This document shows positions 1 through 6,706 of a stretch of DNA of 15,493 nt, piece after piece. The first letter of the stretch is position 1; every line of letters begins with the position of its first letter. The stretch is from assembly GCA_034178815.1 (NCBI GenBank), contig JAXFQS010000161.1, positions 1-15,493 of the forward strand, in the 5' to 3' direction. Under the pieces are notes generated by a model. The model was not told where the DNA came from, searched no databases, and saw only the letters and a list, made by a program, of their open reading frames with translations. This DNA comes from JAXFQS01 sp034178815 (lineage in GTDB: Bacteria; Verrucomicrobiota; Kiritimatiellia; RFP12; DVOR01). A program made the translations under genes and the position numbers.

Positions 1-1666
1 GCAGAATCTCCGTCTCAGCCATGTGCTCGCCGAGTGCCCTAGCGACCGACTGCACGGTCAGAACATTCTTTCGGATTACCTCCCGTGCCTTCTCGGCGAT
101 TTGCTCGCGGTGGAGTTCATTGCTGGTCACATCCTGCACGACCGCGCCCACCGTGCGTCCCGGGGTGACGCAAAAGACGCTGATATTGAGAATCTTCTCT
201 CCTACCACCTGATTCGGGCGGACGATTTCCCCTCCGGTGGAGAGGACTTCCTCGAAAAGGGCGGTATCTTCAAGGAAGGTGCCGAGGCTGGCTCCGGTCA
301 GATTCCCGCACGAATCGAAGGCTTCGAGGGCGGCTTCTCCGCACAGCTCCGCAAAGTGGCGGTTGCATTCGACAATCTCCAGTTTTTCGTTCGCGAGAAC
401 GACGCCTGCTGGGATGTATTTAATCAACGCTATGTTGGTTTTGCGGGCAATCTTCCGCAGCCAGGAGACGCACATGGAGGGTTCGGCCTTGCCCGCGACC
501 ATGGCTTTTGCGAAGCTGCGGCAGGTGTTGTAGCCGCACCCGCCGCAGTTGAGTTCGTCCGCAAGGGTGAACTTGCCGACTTCCGCCAATGCGGCGGTGA
601 TGGCGTCTTCGGAAATGGGCTGGAGTTTGGGCTTGTGGGGGGTGAAGCGCACGCCCATGGCGACATCTACGGGGCGTTTGAGGCTGGTCTGTTCGGTGCC
701 TGAGGTGAGGGTCTCAAGGAGTATGTCGGCGGTGGCCGAGCGCTTTGGCATGACTGGTCCGTTGACGCATCCGCCGGGGCAGGCTAGGGCTTCGATGAAG
801 AGTTTTGCGCCAGTTGCCTGGACATCTTTCTGGCTGATGCCGCGGAGCATTCTGCCGACTTCCGCCAGCCCTGAGACAGCGACATAGCGGATGCCTGAGT
901 TGGGCTCGCGGAGGGTGTCATTCATACCGCCTTCGAGGGCGTAGGCGCGGCCTTCTTCGGCGGGGGCGGGGACGACTTCGGAGTCTGACAAGGTGGATAG
1001 ATCGATGTTTTTTTCAGCGAGCCATTGTTCGAGGGCGGCAAAGGTGATAGCGACCTGGAGGTCGGTTCGCAGCTGGTCGGATTCGAGTTTTTTGGCGGCG
1101 CAGGGGCCGATGAAGATGACGCAGATGTTGTCGCCGTATACTTTGCGCAGATGCCGGGCGTGGGCGATGACGGGGGATGCGACGGGGGCGACGAAGGGGG
1201 CCCACTCAGGGAGGTATTTGCCGATGTATCCGACAACGCCGGGGCAGGCGCTGGAGATGTAAGCACCGGCATCGGCTTTCTTGAGGAAGTCCCCGGTTGC
1301 GGAACTGACGAGTTGGGCGCCGATGGCGGTCTCGCTGACGCCGGCGAAGCCGAGTTTTTTGAGCGCCGTGGCGAGTTGGCCGAGGCGGATGCCTTTGAAG
1401 TAGCTCAGATAACTCGGGGCTATGGAGGCGTAGACTTTCCGCCCGTCGTTGGCCAGAAGGAATTTGGCGCGGTCGAGGTCTGAGCGGACCTTCTTGGCGT
1501 GGGCGGGGCAGACTTTGACGCAGAGACCGCAACTGACGCAGAGTTCGGGAATGACGGCGGCTCGGGCGTTGACGATGCGGATGGCTTTGCAGGGACAGTG
1601 TCGGACGCATTTGTAGCAATCTTGGCACTCGTTTGGTACGGTGTAAACGGGGTATTCCCTGTTCAT
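1..1666 (-). CDS. hydS: Sensory-type [FeFe]-hydrogenase with PAS domain (HydS-like), C-terminus cut by window edge
   Basis: The 555 visible residues show, in order: two [4Fe-4S] ferredoxin motifs (C14, C17, C20, C24 and C43, C46, C49, C53); an H-cluster domain with its four cluster cysteines at C141 (SSACPG), C189 (GPCAAKK) and C296/C300 (ACPGGC); a further [4Fe-4S] motif of the CxxCx4Cx16C type (C374, C377, C382, C399); and a PAS-like domain at about 412-515 followed by a helical tail. This order matches the putative sensory (group C) [FeFe]-hydrogenases, which are thought to sense H2 or redox state rather than turn over H2 quickly. In the first H-cluster motif the proton-transfer cysteine of catalytic enzymes (TSCCP) is alanine, A140, as reported for HydS proteins. 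The ATG at 1666 has a strong AGGGAGG ribosome site 7 bases upstream. The gene lies 26 bp after a small ferredoxin gene, probably co-transcribed with it. Probably only a few residues are missing. No kinase or phosphatase output domain is visible. Confidence 0.88.
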   Translation of the reverse strand, partial: MNREYPVYTVPNECQDCYKCVRHCPCKAIRIVNARAAVIPELCVSCGLCVKVCPAHAKKVRSDLDRAKFLLANDGRKVYASIAPSYLSYFKGIRLGQLATALKKLGFAGVSETAIGAQLVSSATGDFLKKADAGAYISSACPGVVGYIGKYLPEWAPFVAPVASPVIAHARHLRKVYGDNICVIFIGPCAAKKLESDQLRTDLQVAITFAALEQWLAEKNIDLSTLSDSEVVPAPAEEGRAYALEGGMNDTLREPNSGIRYVAVSGLAEVGRMLRGISQKDVQATGAKLFIEALACPGGCVNGPVMPKRSATADILLETLTSGTEQTSLKRPVDVAMGVRFTPHKPKLQPISEDAITAALAEVGKFTLADELNCGGCGYNTCRSFAKAMVAGKAEPSMCVSWLRKIARKTNIALIKYIPAGVVLANEKLEIVECNRHFAELCGEAALEAFDSCGNLTGASLGTFLEDTALFEEVLSTGGEIVRPNQVVGEKILNISVFCVTPGRTVGAVVQDVTSNELHREQIAEKAREVIRKNVLTVQSVARALGEHMAETEIL

Positions 1667-1692
1667 CTTTTGCCTCCCTAGGAAGGTAGGAA

Positions 1693-1962
1693 TCAGGCTC
1701 TGGGGTTCGTATGCGTCGCGAATGTCTTCTCAAGCAGCCCGTTGATCGCTCCGCCCGAGACATGGTCGTAGACGGTGCCGTCAATCTCGACAATCGGTCC
1801 GTCCTGGCAGCGTCCGGTGCAGAGACAGCCCGACATGTTCAGGTCGACCTCGTCCTTGAGCCCGTGCGCCTTGAGAAACTGCTCGATGATTTCGACATTC
1901 CGCCCGTTGCCGCGCGCGAAACAAGAACTCCCGAGGCAGATACGGATGGTAGGTTTGTGCAT
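1693..1962 (-). CDS. Thioredoxin-like [2Fe-2S] ferredoxin (NuoE C-terminal type)
   Basis: This 89-residue protein has the cysteine pattern of the thioredoxin-fold [2Fe-2S] ferredoxins: C9-x4-C14 and, after about 34 residues, C48-x3-C52 followed by the family's DGP turn. An extra cysteine, C46, precedes the second pair. Such small proteins serve as electron carriers or as detached NuoE/HydC-like modules and often sit beside [FeFe]-hydrogenases. Here it directly precedes the HydS-like gene, which suggests it exchanges electrons with it. The ATG at 1962 gives a start typical for the family, but there is no Shine-Dalgarno sequence: the bases just upstream are the U-tract of an intrinsic terminator. 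An upstream in-frame start at 2016 would add 18 basic residues encoded by the terminator hairpin itself and is less likely. Confidence 0.85.
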   Translation of the reverse strand: MHKPTIRICLGSSCFARGNGRNVEIIEQFLKAHGLKDEVDLNMSGCLCTGRCQDGPIVEIDGTVYDHVSGGAINGLLEKTFATHTNPRA

Positions 1963-2012
1963 AAGAAAAAGCGGCGGTCGCCGCAGAGGCCGGAACCTCT
2001 GGCAACCGCCGC
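1963..2012 (-). terminator. Intrinsic terminator after adhE, abutting the ferredoxin start
   Basis: Fourteen bases after the adhE stop, the minus strand forms a long GC-rich hairpin. The outer stem pairs GCGGCGGT with ACCGCCGC, the inner stem pairs AGAGG with CCTCT around a TTCCGG loop, and a short wobble-containing segment joins them. TTTTTCTT follows at once. This is a textbook Rho-independent terminator. It ends at base 1963, one base before the ATG of the next gene, so read-through or anti-termination would be needed for adhE transcripts to reach the ferredoxin and hydrogenase genes. Confidence 0.88.
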
Positions 2013-2025
2013 GCAACGGGGTGGA

Positions 2026-4671
2026 TTACTTGCCGTAGTAGGCGCGCAGATACATGGCCTTGATCTCGGAGATCAGCGGATAGCGCGGGTTGGCGCCGGT
2101 GCACTGATCGTCGAAGGCCATTTCCGACATCTTGTCGAGTTCGGCGAGGAACTCGGCTTCGGGAACGCCCGCATCCTTGATGGTCTTCGGAATCTCCAGA
2201 CGATCCTTGAGCTTCTGGACGGCCGCGATCAACTTCTCGACCTTGTCCATGTTGTCGCCATCTTTGCCCCCCAGTTTGAGGAAGTCCGAAAGGCTCGCAT
2301 AGCGCTCAATCGCCTCGGGGTACTTGTACTGAGAGAAGGTGCCCTGCTTGGTCGGCTTGGCCGTCGCGTTGAACCGGATGACCTCGTTGATGAGCAGTGC
2401 GTTGGCCAGCCCGTGCGGCACATGGAATGCCGCGCCCAACTTGTGAGCCATCGAATGGCAGACCCCCAAGAATGCGTTCGCAAAGGCCATACCAGCAATC
2501 GTCGATGCGTGGTGAACCTTCTCGCGGGCTCGCTCGTCCTTGGGCCCGTTCTCATAGGCAGCCGGGAGATATTTGAAGACCAAACGCGCCGCCTCACGGG
2601 CCAGCCCGTTGGTGTACTCCGAAGCCATAATTGAGACGCGTGCCTCAAGCGCATGCACCAGCGCATCGATGCCCGACCACGCCGTCAGCTTCTTGGGCAT
2701 ATTCATCGTCAGTTGCGTGTCGATGATCGCCATGTCGGGCGTCAACTCGTAGTCCGCAAGCGGATACTTGACCCCGGTCGCCTCGTCCGTGATGACCGCA
2801 AAAGGTGTCACCTCGGAGCCCGTTCCCGAAGTGGTCGGAACAGCCACGAGCGTTGCCTTGGTGCCCAGTTTCGGGAACTTGTAGACGCGCTTGCGGATAT
2901 CCATGAAGCGCATCGCAATGTCCTCGAAATGGACCTCCGGATGCTCGTACATGAGCCACATAATCTTAGCCGCGTCCATCGGCGATCCACCGCCGACCGC
3001 AATGATGGTGTCGGGCTTGAAACTGTTCATCCGGGCCGTACCCGCACGGGCGCATCCAAGCGTCGGATCCGGGGCGACATCGGCAAAGACTTCGAAGGTA
3101 ATCCCCGCTTCTTCAAGCTGTGAAAGTGCACCGTTAAGCATCCCGCTCTCGTAGAGGAAGCGGTCGGTGACCACAAAAGCGCGGCGGCGTCCCTCGTCCT
3201 GAAGTTCGCGCAACGCCTCGCGCAGGCAACCGTACTTGAAGTAGATTTTCTCGGGGACGCGGAACCACAGCATATTCTCTCTCCGCTTGGCAATGGTCTT
3301 GATGTTGAGAAGGTGTTTGGGCGCGACATTCTGCGAGATGGAGTTGCCGCCCCAGCTGCCGCAACCAAGGGTCAACGAGGGGTCAAGTTTGAAGTTGAAG
3401 ACATCTCCGATAGCGCCCTGCGAGGCCGGCATATTGACGAGCGTGCGGGCGGTATGCATGACATGGCCGAACTTGGAAATCCGATCCTGGTTGTTCGGGT
3501 CGGTGTAGAGCACGGAGGTGTGTCCGAGGCCGCCGTAGTTCAGCAGGGCTTCGGCATTGAGCAGTGCGGCGTCGAAGTCCGGGACGCGGTACAGGGCGAG
3601 CACGGGGGAGAGTTTTTCCCGGCTGAAGGGATGGTCGAGACCAACGCCTTCGGTCTCGGCAATGAGCACCTTGGTATCCGGGGGGACTTTGATGCCGGCC
3701 ATTTCGGCGATTTTGGCCGCGCTTTGCCCCACAATCTTGGCGTTAAGCTTGCCATCAATCTGGATGAATTTGCCGACTGCAGTAGCCTCTTTGGGGGTCA
3801 GGATGCGAGCCCCGCGGAGGGTGAATTCGGCTTTGACATCATCATAGATGCTCTCGACGACGGTGACCGATTGCTCGGAGGCGCAGATCATACCGTTGTC
3901 GAAGGTTTTCGACTGGAGGACGGAACTGACGGCCATTTGGATGTCGCAGGTTTCGTCCATGATGACGGGGGTGTTGCCTGCGCCGACGCCGACGGCGGGG
4001 GTACCGCTGGAGTAGGCTGCTTTAACCATTCCGGGGCCGCCGGTGGCTAGGATGAGACTGATGTCGGGGTGGCACATGAGGTGCTGGCTCAGGAGCACGG
4101 AAGGCTCTTCGATCCAGCCGATGATATTCTCGGGGGCACCGGCTGCGACGGCGGCGTCGAGTACGATTTTGGCGGCGGCGATGGTGCTTTTCTTGGCGCG
4201 CGGGTGGGGGCTGAAGACGATGCCGTTTCGGGTCTTGAGGGCGAGCAGGGACTTGAAGATGGCGGTGGAGGTGGGGTTGGTGGTGGGGACGATGCCGGCA
4301 ATGACGCCAAGGGGTTCGGCGGTCTTTACGATACCGAAGCCTTCATCCTCTTCGATGACGCCGCAGGTGCGGTAGTGGCGGTATTTATTGTAGATGTATT
4401 CGGATGCGAAGTGGTTTTTGATGACTTTGTCTTCGATGACGCCCATGCCGGATTCGGCCACGGCCATTTGGGCGAGGGGAATGCGGGCGTTGTTGGCCGC
4501 GAGGGCGGCGGCACGGAAGATGGCGTCAACCTGTTCCTGGGTGTACTCGGCGTACTTCTCCTGGGCGGCTTTGACTTTGGCAATCAACTCGTTCAGACCT
4601 GCGCGCTCATCGATGTCCTCGGCCGGGACGGGGGCGTTGGCGGGTTCTTTTTTCTTGGCGGGCTTCGTCAT
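2026..4671 (-). CDS. adhE: Bifunctional acetaldehyde/alcohol dehydrogenase AdhE
   Basis: This 881-residue protein reduces acetyl-CoA to acetaldehyde and then to ethanol with two NADH, regenerating NAD+ during fermentation. The N-terminal CoA-acylating aldehyde dehydrogenase half (about 25-445) carries the nucleophile C263 in NGMICASEQS. A linker containing the family's CGSWGG motif leads to the C-terminal iron-dependent alcohol dehydrogenase (about 470-881), with the nucleotide-binding GGGSPMDAAK (560-569) and iron ligands D669, H673, H739 and H753, spaced as in E. coli AdhE. The first 20 residues form a Lys/Ala/Pro-rich extension. The ATG at 4671 has an AAAGGAA ribosome site 11-12 bases upstream. 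The longer frame from 4728 would translate the 5' leader and the inverted repeat, so it was rejected. The gene is divergent from rex, a known regulator of adhE in many bacteria. Length and all key residues are intact, so the enzyme should be active and spirosome-forming. Confidence 0.97.
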   Translation of the reverse strand: MTKPAKKKEPANAPVPAEDIDERAGLNELIAKVKAAQEKYAEYTQEQVDAIFRAAALAANNARIPLAQMAVAESGMGVIEDKVIKNHFASEYIYNKYRHYRTCGVIEEDEGFGIVKTAEPLGVIAGIVPTTNPTSTAIFKSLLALKTRNGIVFSPHPRAKKSTIAAAKIVLDAAVAAGAPENIIGWIEEPSVLLSQHLMCHPDISLILATGGPGMVKAAYSSGTPAVGVGAGNTPVIMDETCDIQMAVSSVLQSKTFDNGMICASEQSVTVVESIYDDVKAEFTLRGARILTPKEATAVGKFIQIDGKLNAKIVGQSAAKIAEMAGIKVPPDTKVLIAETEGVGLDHPFSREKLSPVLALYRVPDFDAALLNAEALLNYGGLGHTSVLYTDPNNQDRISKFGHVMHTARTLVNMPASQGAIGDVFNFKLDPSLTLGCGSWGGNSISQNVAPKHLLNIKTIAKRRENMLWFRVPEKIYFKYGCLREALRELQDEGRRRAFVVTDRFLYESGMLNGALSQLEEAGITFEVFADVAPDPTLGCARAGTARMNSFKPDTIIAVGGGSPMDAAKIMWLMYEHPEVHFEDIAMRFMDIRKRVYKFPKLGTKATLVAVPTTSGTGSEVTPFAVITDEATGVKYPLADYELTPDMAIIDTQLTMNMPKKLTAWSGIDALVHALEARVSIMASEYTNGLAREAARLVFKYLPAAYENGPKDERAREKVHHASTIAGMAFANAFLGVCHSMAHKLGAAFHVPHGLANALLINEVIRFNATAKPTKQGTFSQYKYPEAIERYASLSDFLKLGGKDGDNMDKVEKLIAAVQKLKDRLEIPKTIKDAGVPEAEFLAELDKMSEMAFDDQCTGANPRYPLISEIKAMYLRAYYGK

Positions 4672-4689
4672 ATTGCGGTTATTCCTTTC

Positions 4690-4706
4690 CCCGGGCACCT
4701 CCCGGG
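4690..4706 (-). other. Small hairpin in the adhE 5' leader
   Basis: On the minus strand CCCGGG, loop AGGTG, CCCGGG forms a 6-bp GC stem 4-5 bases upstream of the AAAGGAA ribosome site of adhE. It could influence translation initiation or mRNA stability, but a 6-bp self-complementary stem is weak evidence. Confidence 0.35.
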
Positions 4707-4719
4707 CGGGGGATTCGAC

Positions 4720-4740
4720 AATATCCAAAAGTTGGATATT
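4720..4740. promoter_or_regulatory. Perfect 9+3+9 inverted repeat, candidate Rex operator
   Basis: The plus strand reads AATATCCAA, spacer AAG, then TTGGATATT: two perfect 9-base arms. It starts about 15 bases downstream of the predicted adhE -10 box, so a bound protein would sit over early transcribed DNA and block elongation or initiation. The neighbouring divergent gene is Rex, whose regulon typically includes adhE. The canonical Rex site is built on TTGTGAA/TTCACAA arms, which this is not. The palindrome is observed; its assignment to Rex is inferred from position. Confidence 0.6.
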
Positions 4741-4755
4741 ATTTTATCGGTCTTT

Positions 4756-4784
4756 AGTTTATCAAATTGGCGCTGGGACTGCAA
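4756..4784 (-). promoter_or_regulatory. Predicted sigma-70-type promoter of adhE
   Basis: On the minus strand TTGCAG (4784-4779) and TAAACT (4761-4756) are separated by exactly 17 bases. Transcription would begin near 4748-4750, giving a leader of about 78 bases that contains the 4720-4740 palindrome and a small hairpin. Confidence 0.65.
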
Positions 4785-4832
4785 GCGCAAAACACGCGGG
4801 AGGGGTTCAAATTGTGCCGGAAGGGATTTACC

Positions 4833-4861
4833 TTGCGCGGCGGTGGAAAGATAGGTATACT
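4833..4861 (+). promoter_or_regulatory. Predicted sigma-70-type promoter of rex
   Basis: TTGCGC (4833-4838) and TATACT (4856-4861) lie 17 bases apart, and the rex start codon is about 30 bases downstream of the -10 box. No copy of the 4720-4740 palindrome overlaps this promoter, so autoregulation by the same site would have to act from about 110 bases upstream. Confidence 0.65.
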
Positions 4862-4891
4862 TTGAAAAGGTTTGTACGAACGAGGAGTGCG

Positions 4892-5533
4892 ATGGGGCGC
4901 CACAAGATCTTGAATACGCCTGCGGTGCGGCGGATGCCGAGTTATCTGCATTGTCTGGCGGGAATGGTGGAGTCGGGGCTGGAGTTTGCTTCGACTTCGG
5001 CCTTGGCGGCGTACATTTCGGTCGATCCGATTGTGGTGCGCAAGGATGTGGAGTTGACGGGGCTGAAGGGGTGTCCCGGGGTCGGCTACCGGACGAGGGA
5101 TTTGATGGAGGCGATACGGTGCTATCTGGGGTGGAACCGGAGTCGTTCGGCGATTCTGGTCGGGGCGGGGTCTTTGGGGTGTGCGCTTTTGGGGCACCGG
5201 GACTTTGCGGAGTCGGGGCTCTGTTTCACGGGGGTGTTCGATGCGGACGGGGGGAAGATTGGGCGCGAGGTGGCGGGGGGGCTGCGGGTGGAGGATGTGG
5301 CGGAGTTGTCGCGCCGGGTGGGGGAGTTGCGTCCCCAGATTGCGGTGATTTGCGTGCCGGTGGAGGTGGCGCAGAGGGTGGTGGATGAGTTGGTCGGGTG
5401 TGGGGTGAAGGCGTTCTGGAACTTTGCTAATGTCTGCCTGAATGTGCCGCCGGATGTGGTGGTGCAGCGCGAGGTGATTGCAGGTGGGCTGGCGATGCTG
5501 TCGATGAAACTCAAGACGCACGCGGCGTGCTGA
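4892..5533 (+). CDS. rex: Redox-sensing transcriptional repressor Rex
   Basis: This 213-residue protein has the Rex layout: an N-terminal winged helix (about 1-80, including VRKD at 49-52 and a GVGY wing at 63-66), a Rossmann domain with GAGSLG (91-96) that reads the NADH/NAD+ ratio, and a C-terminal stretch (WNFANVCLNVPPDVVV, 176-191) typical of the family before the domain-swapped helix. Rex dimers repress fermentation and hydrogenase genes and let go when NADH rises. Here rex is divergent from adhE with a shared 220-bp regulatory gap, so adhE is the obvious target, and the HydS locus behind adhE a possible one. The recognition-helix position that is usually Gln before (I/V)RKD is V48. The ATG at 4892 follows GAGGAG at 4-base spacing; the open frame extends far upstream into adhE antisense, which is not coding. 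Confidence 0.93.
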   Translation: MGRHKILNTPAVRRMPSYLHCLAGMVESGLEFASTSALAAYISVDPIVVRKDVELTGLKGCPGVGYRTRDLMEAIRCYLGWNRSRSAILVGAGSLGCALLGHRDFAESGLCFTGVFDADGGKIGREVAGGLRVEDVAELSRRVGELRPQIAVICVPVEVAQRVVDELVGCGVKAFWNFANVCLNVPPDVVVQREVIAGGLAMLSMKLKTHAAC

Positions 5534-5555
5534 GGATAAGCGGGAGGCGAGGAAA

Positions 5556-5592
5556 GGTTGGTAGCAGGCGGTTTGACGAGTTGCTACTAACC
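5556..5592 (+). other. Inverted repeat downstream of rex
   Basis: GGTTGGTAGCA (5556-5566) pairs with TGCTACTAACC (5582-5592) over 11 positions with one G-U wobble, around a 15-base loop, 22 bases after the rex stop codon. There is no U-tract on the plus strand, so it is not a classical terminator. It could stabilise the rex mRNA end, act with Rho, or be the first element of the hairpin-rich intergenic segment that follows. Confidence 0.55.
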
Positions 5593-5619
5593 GGGGGCGC
5601 TGGTTGGCGGGATGGGGTG

Positions 5620-5712
5620 CCGGAGGTGCCTATCTCCGGAGGGGAAAGGTTGGCAAGTCCCGCGGGGACGGGCTGTTGGGGCGAAGGGGGATTGTCCCCC
5701 CCCTGACGGGGG
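5620..5712 (+). other. Hairpin-rich intergenic segment between rex and the prolyl isomerase gene
   Basis: Several GC-rich stems follow one another: CCGGAG/CTCCGG (5620-5639), GTCCC/GGGAC with a GCG loop (5657-5669), and GGGGGA/TCCCCC with a TTG loop (5686-5700). A run of eight C (5696-5703) can pair instead with a second G-run at 5708-5712, so the last two stems exclude each other. A T-rich stretch (5727-5742) comes about 15 bases later, too far for a standard terminator. No ORF in this 269-bp gap looks coding. It may be a rex transcription end region, an interspersed repeat or a structured leader. Confidence 0.4.
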
Positions 5713-5734
5713 CGCGCAGCGGGGCGTTTTCTTG

Positions 5735-5763
5735 TTTCTTTTCGGGAGGAATTCTGCTATACT
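5735..5763 (+). promoter_or_regulatory. Predicted promoter for the prolyl isomerase gene series
   Basis: An extended -10 element, TGCTATACT (-10 box TATACT at 5758-5763), is the strong part. The -35 is poor: TTTCTT at 5735-5740 has 17-base spacing, while the better TTGTTT at 5732 would need 20. The start codon is 39 bases beyond the -10 box. Confidence 0.5.
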
Positions 5764-5802
5764 TAAGAACTTCAAGACAATTTCCCAAGAGAGGTCAGAC
5801 AG

Positions 5803-6702
5803 ATGGCAGAACAGTTGGCGGTCACGGTAAACGGCGAGGCGATTCCCCAGCGGGCGATAGACTTCGAACTGCAGCGGTTGATTCATTTTTATGTGCAGCA
5901 TGGTATGTCGGAACAGGCCATCCGCGAGCAGTTGCCCGCCATCCGGCGACGGGCAATCGATCAGGCTGTCGGCGCCAAACTGCTGGTTGAGGAGTCAAAG
6001 CGGCTGGACATCACCGTGTCCGCGGAAGACATCGACCGGCGCTTTGGCGAGATGGTCGTTCAAGCCGGCGGACTCGAGAAGTTGACTGATATCCTCAAGA
6101 AGCAGAAGTTGACGGTCGATGACTTCAAGCGCGAACTTGAGCAGGGCCGGCGTGTGGACAAACTCGTTGACCAGGCCGCGGCAAATGTCAAAGACCCTAC
6201 CGAAGAGGAAATCGCCGCCCACTTTGAGGCCCACAAGAGCGAATACCAGAAAGCCCCGAGAGTCCTCGCCCAGCACATTCTCATCAAGCCCAAAACCACC
6301 TCAGAGACCGACCGCAAAACCGCCCGGGAGGCGCTCCTGGCTATCAAAGAGCGCGTCGCCAGCGGCAAAAGCACCTTCTCAGAAGAGGCCGAACGCCACT
6401 CCGAATGTCCTAGCGGCAAGGAGGGCGGCTCCCTAGGCTGGTTCGGCAGGGGTATGATGGTTCCCGAGTTCGACAAAGCCGTCTTCGATATGGAAGTAGG
6501 GGCTATCAGCGATCTCGTCGAGACGCAGTTCGGCTACCACCTCATCTACAAGACCGACGAGGACAAAGGCGGTTCTCCCGAACTGGGCGATGTCCACGAC
6601 GAAATCCGAGACTTTCTGCGCCATGTCCGCCGCGGAGAGGCAGTAGAGGCCTATGTCGCCGAGTTGCGCAAGAAGGCCGACATTAGCATCCGAGAGGTCT
6701 GA
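5803..6702 (+). CDS. Parvulin-type peptidyl-prolyl cis-trans isomerase, cytoplasmic (PpiC/SurA-like)
   Basis: This 299-residue protein has an N-terminal alpha-helical chaperone-like segment (about 1-145, SurA_N type) and one parvulin domain (about 153-252). The active-site pattern is complete: H158 in QHILIKP, C202 in ECPSGKEGG, GSLGWF at 209-214, VPEFDKAVF at 220-228, and H246 in FGYHLIYK. It would catalyse proline isomerisation and hold unfolded chains. Unlike SurA, PrsA or PpiD it has no signal peptide or membrane anchor (the start is MAEQLAVTVNGEAI), so it should act in the cytoplasm. The ATG at 5803 has AGAGAGG 8 bases upstream. It leads a series of closely spaced genes, with the Nudix gene starting 4 bases after its stop. 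The exact family member cannot be named, so no symbol is given. Confidence 0.88.
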   Translation: MAEQLAVTVNGEAIPQRAIDFELQRLIHFYVQHGMSEQAIREQLPAIRRRAIDQAVGAKLLVEESKRLDITVSAEDIDRRFGEMVVQAGGLEKLTDILKKQKLTVDDFKRELEQGRRVDKLVDQAAANVKDPTEEEIAAHFEAHKSEYQKAPRVLAQHILIKPKTTSETDRKTAREALLAIKERVASGKSTFSEEAERHSECPSGKEGGSLGWFGRGMMVPEFDKAVFDMEVGAISDLVETQFGYHLIYKTDEDKGGSPELGDVHDEIRDFLRHVRRGEAVEAYVAELRKKADISIREV

Positions 6703-6706
6703 TGCA

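Noticed and set aside
1025..1483. Long open frames on the plus strand opposite the hydrogenase (and similar ones opposite adhE, e.g. 3313-4050 and 4069-4854)
   Set aside because: Their products are low-complexity Gly/Asp/Ala-rich strings with no family marks, as expected for frames antisense to C-ending codons in GC-rich genes.
1963..2016. Upstream start of the ferredoxin at 2016
   Set aside because: The extra residues come from the terminator hairpin and are Arg/Pro-rich; the family normally starts a few residues before the first cysteine pair.
4672..4728. Upstream ATG extension of adhE to 4728
   Set aside because: It would translate the leader hairpin and part of the palindrome, and has no ribosome site; the ATG at 4671 has AAAGGAA at suitable spacing and gives a normal AdhE N-terminus.
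4394..4891. Upstream extension of the rex frame
   Set aside because: The added sequence is antisense to adhE and then the divergent promoter region; the Rex domain begins at the ATG at 4892 with its own ribosome site.
4672..4891. Canonical Rex site (TTGTGAA with TTCACAA)
   Set aside because: Searched by eye in the adhE-rex gap; only isolated fragments such as AATTGTG occur, without a matching partner arm.
5696..5742. Classical intrinsic terminator for rex at the C-run and T-rich stretch
   Set aside because: The stem ends about 15 bases before the T-rich stretch, so the hairpin and U-tract are not adjacent.
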